This document shows positions 1-5,410 of a stretch of 7,079 nt of DNA, one piece after another. The stretch spans positions 1 through 7,079 of the forward strand of contig JAEYWQ010000234.1 in assembly GCA_023428885.1 (NCBI GenBank). Reading direction: 5' to 3'. Source of the stretch: Bacillota bacterium (GTDB taxonomy: Bacteria; Bacillota; Clostridia; Lachnospirales; Lachnospiraceae). A program made the position numbers and the translations under genes. The first letter of the stretch is position 1; each line of letters opens with the position of its first letter. A model generated the notes under the pieces. It did no database searches and had not been told where the DNA came from. It was given only the letters and a program-made list of their open reading frames with translations.

Positions 1-2
1 CC

Positions 3-116
3 TTTGACCAGATCATTAGCTGTGATCGAGCAAACTTAATTTATGAAGGGTTCTCTAAGCGGATTGCAGTAGAAGAGCTATGTAAAAGATGTGGTTATGC
101 AACAAGATTCTCCTAA
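3..116 (+). CDS. C-terminal fragment of an unidentified protein
   Basis: An open frame enters from the left edge and reads 37 residues to TAA at 114-116. The other two forward frames are stopped within the first 40 bases, so this is the only plus-strand reading that could be a gene end. The peptide has two cysteines in the motif CKRCGY close to the C-terminus, plus one further cysteine near the start, and ends in TRFS. The CxxC pair could bind metal, but there is too little sequence to assign a family, and I do not recognise it. The gene converges on the AraC-type gene, and the hairpin at 173-208 lies between them, as expected for a genuine gene end. Confidence 0.55.
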   Translation, partial: FDQIISCDRANLIYEGFSKRIAVEELCKRCGYATRFS

Positions 117-172
117 GGCTTATGAGGAAAAATTCATAATTAGGATGAGGAAGCTTTACTCCTCCTAGGAAT

Positions 173-210
173 AATATCACGGTATGTTCTAGAGCATACC
201 GTGATATTTT
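173..210. terminator. Hairpin between convergent genes, overlapping the araC-type 3' end
   Basis: Perfect 14-bp arms, AATATCACGGTATG at 173-186 and its complement at 195-208, enclose an 8-nt loop (187-194). On the plus strand the right arm runs into a short T stretch (ATTTTCTG). On the minus strand the following sequence is ATTATTCC, with fewer Ts. The minus-strand stop codon (189-191) lies inside the loop, so the right arm encodes the last residues of the AraC-type protein. It is probably a bidirectional terminator: the symmetry is seen directly, the function is inferred. Confidence 0.7.
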
Positions 211-1031
211 CTGTATTTATGAGGTGAGATACCATTGGCTTTTCGGAAGGCATCACCAAAGTAATTACTGTCGTTAAAACCACAGGCAAAGGCAATCTGA
301 GTAATTGACTGATTGGTATTTAACAAAAGATTACATGCCTCTTTTAAGCGAACGTTGATGAGATATTCTTTGTAACCAAAACCTGTCACAGCTTTAAAAC
401 GTTTGGAGAAGTGAGATTTACTTAAGTTAAATCTATGTGAAACATCATCTAGGGTCAAGTCTTTGTCATAATTGTAATAGATGTATTTTACTGCTTCTTC
501 AATTAGTTCATTGGTTCGATCCGGAATTGATAAGGCATCCACGTTTTTACGTAAGAAGCGAATTAAGAATGAAATAAGTTCACAGAAATAACTCTTTAAT
601 AGTTCATGTGATAGTTCATCTACACCGTTATATTCATACAGCATCTTCTGGAGTAGATCTTCAATATATTCTTGGCGACTTGATGGTATTGCAATTACAT
701 GATTAGCAAATAGTTCACTGATCTTTTCTTTTCCAAATAGCTGATAGAAGGTTTCTAGATACTCCTCATTGAAATATAAATTGATTAATTCTACGGATGA
801 TGGTTTGTGTTCAATTGGGAAACCTTTGTGCAGTTCTCCTTTGGAGATGAATACCAGATAGCCTCGTTCCAAGTTATAAAGTGAGTGATTAATTGTCATA
901 GATCGGGTGCCATGTAATAAGTATCCAATCTCAAAATAAGGATGAAAGTGAGAAACTTGCTTGTTAAAATTCGCATCTCGTTTCACCCTCTCAATTCGCA
1001 TATCCTTGGTGCGATCAAACATTTGATTCAT
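189..1031 (-). CDS. AraC-family transcriptional regulator (cupin + AraC HTH)
   Basis: This is a 280-residue DNA-binding regulator. The N-terminal sensing half (about residues 20-100) resembles the AraC ligand-binding cupin fold. It has a metal- or ligand-site-like HxHxxxE pattern (H28, H30, E34) and a later GELHKG segment. The C-terminal ~105 residues form the paired helix-turn-helix domain of the family: first helix pair around LTLDDVSHRFNLSKSHFSKRF, second around ITQIAFACGFNDSNYF, closing with the typical GISPHKYRK. ATG at 1031 is chosen because AGGGGG lies 6 nt upstream (1038-1043). The in-frame TTG at 1052 has no such site. The gene is divergent from a MATE pump, which it probably controls. 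The effector cannot be deduced. The stop lies in the loop of a terminator hairpin. Confidence 0.93.
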   Translation of the reverse strand: MNQMFDRTKDMRIERVKRDANFNKQVSHFHPYFEIGYLLHGTRSMTINHSLYNLERGYLVFISKGELHKGFPIEHKPSSVELINLYFNEEYLETFYQLFGKEKISELFANHVIAIPSSRQEYIEDLLQKMLYEYNGVDELSHELLKSYFCELISFLIRFLRKNVDALSIPDRTNELIEEAVKYIYYNYDKDLTLDDVSHRFNLSKSHFSKRFKAVTGFGYKEYLINVRLKEACNLLLNTNQSITQIAFACGFNDSNYFGDAFRKANGISPHKYRKYHGML

Positions 1032-1079
1032 TTCTATCCCCCTGGCACACAAAATTAGATGAAATCCTAGTTACCTTTA

Positions 1080-1108
1080 ACGATACCACAAATTCATAGA
1101 AAACACAA
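1080..1108 (-). promoter_or_regulatory. Candidate promoter of the AraC-type gene
   Basis: On the minus strand TTGTGT (1103-1108) and TATCGT (1080-1085) are 17 nt apart, upstream of the ATG at 1031. Both hexamers are weak matches to the sigma-A consensus, which suits a regulator dependent on an activator or expressed at a low level. The -35 box overlaps the first TAGAAAACACA copy. Confidence 0.35.
1097..1107 (+). promoter_or_regulatory. Direct repeat copy 1, TAGAAAACACA (possible AraC-type operator)
   Basis: This 11-bp sequence is exactly repeated at 1146-1156, 49 bp downstream in the same orientation, inside the divergent intergenic region. AraC-family proteins commonly bind direct repeats next to or over -35 boxes. 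This copy overlaps the candidate -35 of the regulator's own promoter. The repeat is seen directly; the operator role is inferred. Confidence 0.45.
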
Positions 1109-1145
1109 GAATTCTGTAATTTCAATATAGTTAATGTATTATTAG

Positions 1146-1156
1146 TAGAAAACACA
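1146..1156 (+). promoter_or_regulatory. Direct repeat copy 2, TAGAAAACACA (possible AraC-type operator)
   Basis: This is an exact second copy of the 11-bp sequence at 1097-1107. Its first six bases coincide with the candidate -35 position (TAGAAA) of the MATE gene promoter, a usual contact place for an AraC-type activator beside RNA polymerase. Confidence 0.45.
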
Positions 1157-1174
1157 GTTTATGGGTGGTATAGT
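1146..1174 (+). promoter_or_regulatory. Candidate promoter of the MATE gene
   Basis: TAGAAA (1146-1151) and TATAGT (1169-1174) are separated by 17 nt, about 55 nt upstream of the MATE start codon. The -10 box matches the consensus at 5 of 6 positions and the -35 box at 4 of 6. The poor -35 coincides with a repeated putative operator, consistent with activation by the divergent AraC-type protein. Confidence 0.4.
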
Positions 1175-1228
1175 GTTACTGATTAAGGATGAAATGATCA
1201 ATGGAACTCAGGATAAAGGAGTGATTAC

Positions 1229-2587
1229 ATGGGAAAAAAGCTTCATCGAGAAGAAATCTTAAGTGGTAATTTGGCTAAGGCGTTTGCTAGCCTGGCTGTA
1301 CCAATTGTTGCGAATAATTTTATACAGACAATGTATAATTTAACTGATACTTATTATCTTGGAAAATTAGGAGAAGAGAACCAGGCTGCCATCACATTGG
1401 TATCACCTGTTCAAAGCATCGTAGTGAATTTTGGTGCTGGTATTGTAGCTGCTGGAGCAATCCTAATTAGTCAATACCTCGGCGCGAAAAAGGATGAGGA
1501 TGCGAAGAAAATGGCAACACATATCTATGTAGCATCACTTATTTTTTCCGTTATTTGTGCAATGATTTGCTTCTTCGCTACACCAGCCATAGTAAATTGG
1601 CTAGGTGGGGAGGATATCGTGAAAAAGTATGCCACAACTTTTTTACAAATCGTAATTTTAGATATGCCATTTCTATTTATGATGAATGTATATCAAGCGG
1701 TTAATCAATCTCAAGGCAATACCTTTCGACCGATGTTACTAAACTTGTTGGGCATCACATTGAATGTAATTCTGGCACCAATTTTTATGTTCGTATTTGA
1801 CTTTGGAATAGCAGGTGCCGCTTTGGCAACCTTATTATCTAAGGTGCCATGTGCAATCATTGCAGTTATATCACTACACAATAAAAAGAATCCAATATCC
1901 GTACATTTGCCAGGCTTTCGATTCCGAAAAGACATGCTACTATCAATTATAAAAGTTGGTATTCCAACCGCTTTGGGAAGTTCAACCATGCAATTTGGTT
2001 TCTTGTTGATGGGAAAGAGTGTTGTCGAATATGGTACCCTGGGAACTGCGGCTTATGGTATTGGGAACCGAGTAAATGGCCTGATTACGCTACCATCGAA
2101 TGCTATGGGTTCAGCGACTGCAACCATAGTGGGTCTTAATATTGGGGCAGGACAATATGACCGGGCTGAAAAAGCTTATAAGCTTTCCCGTAATGCATCA
2201 GTCATATTCCTGTTTGTCGGAGGGCTGATCTTATCTCGAGAACCAATTGCTAGAGGCCTGGTATCCATCTTCACAGATAGTTCAGAGGTTGCCACATTAG
2301 CTGCTGAATTCCTAGCCATTCTAGCACTCTATTGCTGGACCAATGGTGTTTATAATTCAACCATTGGTCTATTTCAAGGATCTGGACATACGATGATTAC
2401 AATGTTAGTGGATGCCACCAGGCTCTGGATCTTTCGCTTTGCCACCTTATTTGTTTGTCAAACAGTCCTGGACATGGGAATACAAAGCATTTGGTATTCG
2501 GTCGTTATTAGTAATGCATTATCTTCTCTTGTTTTATATGTTCTTTATCGAACTCAAAGATGGAGAGTTAAAGTCATCAAAGTATAG
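1229..2587 (+). CDS. MATE-family multidrug/toxin efflux transporter
   Basis: This 452-residue integral membrane protein has the usual MATE length (about 450, twelve helices). MATE proteins export cationic or other small molecules in exchange for Na+ or H+. The first MatE half (about residues 17-180) begins with the family-like stretch PIVANNFIQTMYNLTDTYYL and includes QSQGN (160-164), followed by PMLLNLLGITLNVILAPIF, the typical helix after that loop. The second half (about 240-405) begins at VGIPTALGSS (243-252) and contains NRVNGLITLPSNAMG and LNIGAGQYDRAEK; GLFQGSGHT corresponds to the Q-G-GxT loop of the duplicated half. The start is ATG 1229, with AAAGGAG 7 nt upstream (1215-1221). The substrate is unknown. 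The divergent AraC-type gene is its likely regulator. No clear strong terminator follows. Confidence 0.95.
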   Translation: MGKKLHREEILSGNLAKAFASLAVPIVANNFIQTMYNLTDTYYLGKLGEENQAAITLVSPVQSIVVNFGAGIVAAGAILISQYLGAKKDEDAKKMATHIYVASLIFSVICAMICFFATPAIVNWLGGEDIVKKYATTFLQIVILDMPFLFMMNVYQAVNQSQGNTFRPMLLNLLGITLNVILAPIFMFVFDFGIAGAALATLLSKVPCAIIAVISLHNKKNPISVHLPGFRFRKDMLLSIIKVGIPTALGSSTMQFGFLLMGKSVVEYGTLGTAAYGIGNRVNGLITLPSNAMGSATATIVGLNIGAGQYDRAEKAYKLSRNASVIFLFVGGLILSREPIARGLVSIFTDSSEVATLAAEFLAILALYCWTNGVYNSTIGLFQGSGHTMITMLVDATRLWIFRFATLFVCQTVLDMGIQSIWYSVVISNALSSLVLYVLYRTQRWRVKVIKV

Positions 2588-2608
2588 AATAAAAATTGTG
2601 GGATATAC

Positions 2609-2637
2609 TTGAATCTAAGGAAGTTTTTGCTTATAAT
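2609..2637 (+). promoter_or_regulatory. Promoter of the zinc-ribbon membrane protein gene
   Basis: TTGAAT (2609-2614), a 17-nt spacer and a perfect TATAAT (2632-2637) lie 68 nt before the ATG at 2705. Transcription would begin near 2644. The TTG at 2609, which could be read as a start codon extending the protein by 32 residues, is better explained as this -35 box. Confidence 0.6.
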
Positions 2638-2638
2638 G

Positions 2639-2659
2639 TTACTTACGGAAGTAATTTTT
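2639..2659 (+). terminator. Weak hairpin with T-run, possible end of the MATE transcript
   Basis: TTACTT (2639-2644) pairs with AAGTAA (2649-2654) around the loop ACGG and is followed by five Ts. The stem is only 6 bp and mostly A-T, so termination would be inefficient. It overlaps the predicted start of the next transcript. It may end MATE transcription or simply be chance. Confidence 0.3.
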
Positions 2660-2704
2660 CAGTATTTGAATAGTTACTTAAAAAAAAAGAAAGAGGGATG
2701 TCTT

Positions 2705-3313
2705 ATGGTATGTAACAAGTGTGGAGCTCAACTTCCAAATGATGCAGTATTTTGTAATAACTGTGGTGCTAATCTAGCGCAATCACAGATACAGCAAGCA
2801 CAGATGCAGCCACAGATGCAACAACAACCACAGATGCAACCACAGATGCAGCCACAGATGCAATATCAATATCAGCAGCCTGTGAAGCAACCTGTGATTC
2901 AACCAAAAGCTAAGTTGGGGATGGCAATTGGGTTAGTTGCAGCAGGTATGTTCTTTATGGGAATGCTAAGCAGTTTGGCACTAGTGATTTTTGCAGGTTA
3001 TGTAATTCTTAAGGAAGAGGATAGTTGGTTAAAGAAATGTGCAGTTCGCGCAGTTGGAACAGCAATTATGTTTGCGGTACTTTATGGTTTAGTTAGTGTT
3101 GGATTTGACTTTATTCGTCTCATCGAAACTTTTGCCGATTGGAATAGAAATATAGTAGCAATCGACAGGATTATTAGATTTGAAAGCGTAATTTTCTATA
3201 TTATTAATGGACTAGAAGCTGTTATGTTCTTTATTATGGGAATTAAAGCATTAGCGATGAAATCTGTAAAGATGCCAATCGTTGATGGTTTAATCTCTAG
3301 ATATATGAACTAG
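2705..3313 (+). CDS. Zinc-ribbon membrane protein with Gln/Met/Pro-rich linker
   Basis: This 202-residue protein has three parts. Residues 3-20 form a short zinc ribbon with two CxxC knuckles (C3, C6, C17, C20), the zinc-ribbon type common at the N-terminus of Firmicutes membrane proteins. Residues about 26-67 are a low-complexity linker built from QPQM-like units, encoded by a 12-bp DNA repeat. Residues about 73-102, 114-137 and 158-188 are hydrophobic and predict roughly three or four membrane helices, with the zinc ribbon probably cytoplasmic. ATG 2705 has GAGGG (2693-2697) at 7 nt. The longer reading from TTG 2609 passes through the promoter and a poly-A stretch, so I reject it. The gene is probably monocistronic. 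The function is unknown; it could be a stress or envelope protein. Confidence 0.85.
   Translation: MVCNKCGAQLPNDAVFCNNCGANLAQSQIQQAQMQPQMQQQPQMQPQMQPQMQYQYQQPVKQPVIQPKAKLGMAIGLVAAGMFFMGMLSSLALVIFAGYVILKEEDSWLKKCAVRAVGTAIMFAVLYGLVSVGFDFIRLIETFADWNRNIVAIDRIIRFESVIFYIINGLEAVMFFIMGIKALAMKSVKMPIVDGLISRYMN
2799..2862 (+). repeat. Short in-frame tandem repeat (CACAGATGCA units)
   Basis: Five exact copies of CACAGATGCA begin at 2799, 2811, 2829, 2841 and 2853. They are spaced 12 bp apart except for one 18-bp step that contains an extra CAACAA. A degenerate copy (CACAGATACA) lies just upstream at 2784. The 12-bp period encodes the tetrapeptide Q-M-Q-P, so copy-number change lengthens or shortens the linker without shifting the frame. 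Confidence 0.85.
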
Positions 3314-3366
3314 CATTATATATTAGTAATTACAAGAAATAAATACATATCTGTTTGATATTGTTG

Positions 3367-3407
3367 ACTACCTAGTGTATCTTTAATATACTAGGTAGTG
3401 TTTATTT
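3367..3407 (+). terminator. Terminator of the zinc-ribbon gene
   Basis: The arms ACTACCTAGTGTAT (3367-3380) and ATATACTAGGTAGT (3386-3399) pair over 14 positions with one G-T wobble and a 5-nt loop. GTTTATTT follows. It lies 54 nt after the stop codon at 3313 and just before the repeated element. Confidence 0.8.
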
Positions 3408-3409
3408 AC

Positions 3410-3505
3410 GCGAAAGCAAAGTGAGCAATTGCAAGCTTGCTTGCATACTTGCGAACGCGCGCGCGAAGTAGAAGAAACACGCGAAGCGCGATTCTTCTGG
3501 TATAG
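3410..3505 (+). repeat. Tandem structured repeat, copy 1 (96 bp)
   Basis: This is the first copy of a tandemly duplicated element that starts GCGAAAGCAAAGTG. It contains three foldable segments: TGCAAGCTTGCTTGCA (3430-3445, 6-7 bp arms); an imperfect stem from ACTT (3447-3450) to AAGT (3466-3469) around a CG-alternating centre; and a 29-nt imperfect hairpin at 3470-3498 with arms AGAAGAA/TTCTTCT and a GAA loop. Compared with copy 2 it has a 4-nt insertion (AGCA) and three base changes. It is GC-richer than its surroundings. No transposase or coding function is visible, so it may be a dispersed palindromic element. Confidence 0.85.
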
Positions 3506-3597
3506 GCGAAAGCAAAGTGATTGCAAGCTTGCTTGCATACTTGCGAACGCGCACGCGAAGTAGAAGAAACACGCGAAGCGCGATTCTTCTGCTATAC
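3506..3597 (+). repeat. Tandem structured repeat, copy 2 (92 bp)
   Basis: This second copy matches the first except for the missing 4 nt and three substitutions (G to A in the CG-rich loop, and two G to C near the 3' end). By direct count 46 of 92 bases are G or C. The same three hairpins are kept at 3522-3537, 3539-3561 and 3562-3590; the G to A change falls in a loop, so pairing is preserved. A 3' remnant (TACGCGAAG then TTGCATCC, about 3595-3611) resembles the start of a third copy with an internal deletion and runs up to the next gene's ribosome binding site. Confidence 0.85.
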
Positions 3598-3628
3598 GCG
3601 AAGTTGCATCCGGTTTATGGAGGTTATG

Positions 3629-3841
3629 ATGAAGAATATATTTACAAAGGAACAAGAAGAGTTCTTAAAAAAGATCGGAATTACATTTTCATTGCAAAAG
3701 AAGCTAGATGATGAGCATCTTGCAGAGCTTGATATGGTTGTTACTGATTATTTGATTGAGCATGGAATTAATGAGGATGAGAGTGTGAATGAGCTTGGGA
3801 AGAAGTGTGAGGAAATCTTATCCATCATTTCTGAACTTTAA
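3629..3841 (+). CDS. Small acidic hypothetical protein (70 aa)
   Basis: This 70-residue protein has no signal peptide or membrane segment. It is rich in Glu, Asp, Lys and Leu and looks mainly helical: an N-terminal KEQEEFLKKIGI stretch, a middle AELDMVVTDYLIEHGI, and a C-terminal GKKCEEILSIISEL. I do not recognise a family. The start is chosen by GGAGG at 3619-3623, which is 5 nt before ATG 3629 and only 2 nt before the adjacent in-frame ATG at 3626. The frame is open further upstream, but that stretch is the tandem repeat and is unlikely to be translated. A good terminator follows. No convincing separate promoter is visible between the preceding terminator and the gene, so transcription may start within the repeat or read through. 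Confidence 0.75.
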   Translation: MKNIFTKEQEEFLKKIGITFSLQKKLDDEHLAELDMVVTDYLIEHGINEDESVNELGKKCEEILSIISEL

Positions 3842-3856
3842 TTGATTCATTTAAGC

Positions 3857-3887
3857 AAGTCGGTGTGATAATTTCACACCGACTTTT
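3857..3887 (+). terminator. Terminator after the 70-aa gene
   Basis: Perfect 12-bp arms, AAGTCGGTGTGA (3857-3868) and TCACACCGACTT (3874-3885), enclose a 5-nt loop (TAATT) and run into TTTT. It starts 16 nt after the stop codon and is the strongest intrinsic terminator in the window. Confidence 0.88.
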
Positions 3888-3961
3888 GCTATGCTATATG
3901 AAATGTTTATAGGGTATCCAAATCACTTGGGGACAAGAGAGTTAAATGGATATCTTTTTCG

Positions 3962-3978
3962 TTAGATAGTTTTCTAAT
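3962..3978 (+). promoter_or_regulatory. Operator-like dyad O1 upstream of the MFS promoter
   Basis: TTAGATAGTTTTCTAAT ends 6 nt before the -35 box. Its first 16 bases form a dyad, TTAGA-N6-TCTAA, the size expected for a dimeric winged-helix regulator. The exact reverse complement of all 17 bases occurs at 4024-4040 on the other side of the promoter. The probable ligand is the ArsR-like protein encoded second in the operon. Confidence 0.65.
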
Positions 3979-3984
3979 TTACTA

Positions 3985-4013
3985 TTGACATTATTTCTAA
4001 TGTATTATAAAAT
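3985..4013 (+). promoter_or_regulatory. Promoter of the MFS-ArsR-like operon
   Basis: A perfect TTGACA (3985-3990) is followed after 17 nt by TAAAAT (4008-4013), with an overlapping TATAAA at 4006. Transcription would start near 4020, about 34 nt before the ATG at 4054. The promoter lies entirely between the two dyads at 3962-3978 and 4024-4040. It looks strong, so repression is the more likely control. Confidence 0.7.
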
Positions 4014-4023
4014 TCTTATATAC

Positions 4024-4040
4024 ATTAGAAAACTATCTAA
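4024..4040 (+). promoter_or_regulatory. Operator-like dyad O3 downstream of the MFS promoter
   Basis: ATTAGAAAACTATCTAA is the exact reverse complement of the site at 3962-3978 and contains the same TTAGA-N6-TCTAA dyad (4025-4040). It covers roughly +5 to +20, where a bound protein would block polymerase. A longer arm (ATACATTAGAAA, 4020-4031) is also complementary to TTTCTAATGTAT at 3994-4005, a possible half-site inside the promoter spacer. Confidence 0.65.
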
Positions 4041-4053
4041 TAGGAGGATAATC

Positions 4054-5379
4054 ATGGAAGAAGAATTAGAAGTTAAGAAGGAAAAGATAGGCTATCGTGA
4101 CATACTAAAGCAAAAACAGTACATGAAGACAGTAATTGCAGCTTTGATTAACCGTTTTGGAGACTCTGTAGACAGCATCGCTTTTACATGGCTCGTATAT
4201 CAGATTACGCAAAGTGCGGCCTGGTCTGCAATCATCTTTGGCCTGAATCGTCTACCTACGATTTTTTTACAGCCGATTGTTGGTACCTGGGTTGAGAACA
4301 AGAATAAGAAGAGAATTATGATTTTAACGGATGTGATTCGAGGAATTTGTGTGGGATTCATTGCAACTGCCATGATACTTGGCTTTTTAAATCAATGGTT
4401 ATTGGTGCTAACGACACTTATCATCTCTAGTGCAGAAGCATTTCGTCAACCAGCATCCTCTGCACTTTTACCAAAGTTACTAGATAAGAAATATTACGAG
4501 TTTGGCCTTGCTTTATCTAGTAGTGTCAATAGTGTGATGGAACTGGTTGGTCTTGCAGCTGCTGGTGTTATCATTGGAACTTTTGGTGTGTCTACGGCAA
4601 TCTATCTGGATGCTACGACCTTCTTTTTATCTGCTGCAGTTATCCTTACGTTAAAGGTGAAGGACGATGTAGTAGCTAAGACAAAGTTTAAGTTTGCAGA
4701 ATTTAAACAAGATTTCAAGGAAGGCTTTCTTTATGTAAAAGATAAGGAATATCTACGTTATTTTGTGATTTTAGCTGTTTACTTAAATGGTATTCTTGTA
4801 CCACTTAATAGTTTACAGAGTCCTTTAGTCAGTGAAATCTTACATACCAATGAAATCATGTTATCCGTCCTTGGCGGTTTTCTTACTCTTGGAATGCTAG
4901 CAGGATCTGTAAGCTTCCCTTATATAAAAGCTAAATTAAGCGAACGCGCTTTGATACAGATCGGCGGCTATTCTATTGGTATATACTATCTATTGCTAAT
5001 CGTTTTAGGACAATTAAAACAAGAAGTTATACTCTATCTATTAGCTGGACTAACATCTTTTCTCTTTGGTTTATGTATCTCACTCTTATCAACCTTCCTT
5101 AGTGTTGAGTTTATGAAGAGCGTTGAGTCAAAATTTATGGCACGTGTATCTGCCCTCTTTAGTGCACTTATGGTAGCATCCATGCCAGTTGTCTCATTTA
5201 TTATAAGCATCATTGCAAATTTCGTAGATACTAGTATAATATTCATTATATCAGGAATCTGTGGTTTACTGGTTTGTATCTTTTATTGTGGTAAGAGAAG
5301 AATCAATCGTCTTATGCAGAGTTTTAACTTAAGTAGTAATGCAGAACCTGAGAGTATTAGTGAAGTGGAAATGGGTTAA
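4054..5379 (+). CDS. Major facilitator superfamily exporter (MFS_3-like)
   Basis: This 441-residue membrane protein has about twelve hydrophobic helices. It resembles the MFS drug or siderophore exporters of the EntS/MFS_3 type, which use the proton gradient to expel small molecules. Supporting features are helix 1 with NRFGDSVDSIAFTWLVYQIT (33-52); the loop 2-3 signature region GTWVENKNKKR (77-87); TDVIRG (92-97); and AEAFRQPASSALLPKL in the next helix pair. A long central charged loop (about 205-245) separates the two six-helix halves, and the C-terminal tail is acidic. The start is ATG 4054, with TAGGAGG (4041-4047) 6 nt upstream; a longer reading from 3985 would include the promoter. The next gene begins 31 nt after its stop, so the two are probably cotranscribed. 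The substrate cannot be inferred. Confidence 0.93.
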   Translation: MEEELEVKKEKIGYRDILKQKQYMKTVIAALINRFGDSVDSIAFTWLVYQITQSAAWSAIIFGLNRLPTIFLQPIVGTWVENKNKKRIMILTDVIRGICVGFIATAMILGFLNQWLLVLTTLIISSAEAFRQPASSALLPKLLDKKYYEFGLALSSSVNSVMELVGLAAAGVIIGTFGVSTAIYLDATTFFLSAAVILTLKVKDDVVAKTKFKFAEFKQDFKEGFLYVKDKEYLRYFVILAVYLNGILVPLNSLQSPLVSEILHTNEIMLSVLGGFLTLGMLAGSVSFPYIKAKLSERALIQIGGYSIGIYYLLLIVLGQLKQEVILYLLAGLTSFLFGLCISLLSTFLSVEFMKSVESKFMARVSALFSALMVASMPVVSFIISIIANFVDTSIIFIISGICGLLVCIFYCGKRRINRLMQSFNLSSNAEPESISEVEMG

Positions 5380-5410
5380 ATTAGCCTTATGACACATATT
5401 GGAGGTTTGG

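Noticed and set aside
120..170. Stem GAGGA/TCCTC near 147-165 as a terminator of the first partial gene
   Set aside because: It has only five contiguous pairs and no T-run. The perfect 14-bp hairpin immediately downstream is a far better candidate.
1189..1262. Short upstream open frames in the MATE leader (ATGs at 1189, 1194 and 1201)
   Set aside because: They have poorly spaced ribosome binding sites, are tiny and have no distinctive codons. Such frames are expected by chance in an AT-rich leader.
1711..1989. Minus-strand frame inside the MATE gene, and similar frames at 5034-5246 and 6160-6357
   Set aside because: They are antisense shadows of well-supported genes, with no ribosome binding sites and no recognisable protein features.
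2609..2704. Hydrophobic, signal-like N-terminal extension of the zinc-ribbon protein from TTG 2609
   Set aside because: The TTG is part of a good -35 box with TATAAT 17 nt later, and the shorter protein starts with a proper ribosome binding site directly before the zinc ribbon.
3410..3611. CRISPR array
   Set aside because: There are only two full units of over 90 bp joined directly, with no unique spacers and no cas genes nearby.
3521..3628. N-terminal extension of the 70-aa protein into the repeat
   Set aside because: No ribosome binding site precedes the upstream start, whereas GGAGG sits correctly before ATG 3629. The extra residues would be encoded by the repeat.
3383..3655. A 90-residue minus-strand open frame over the tandem repeat
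   Set aside because: It consists almost entirely of translated repeat sequence with duplicated peptide segments. It has no ribosome binding site supporting it, and it overlaps a terminator and the start of a better-supported gene.
3915..3959. Second terminator-like structure upstream of the MFS promoter (TATCCA/TGGATA with inner CTTG/CAAG, then five Ts)
   Set aside because: The outer stem is only 6 bp across a 26-nt gap, and a strong terminator already ends transcription at 3887. A role is possible but not supported.
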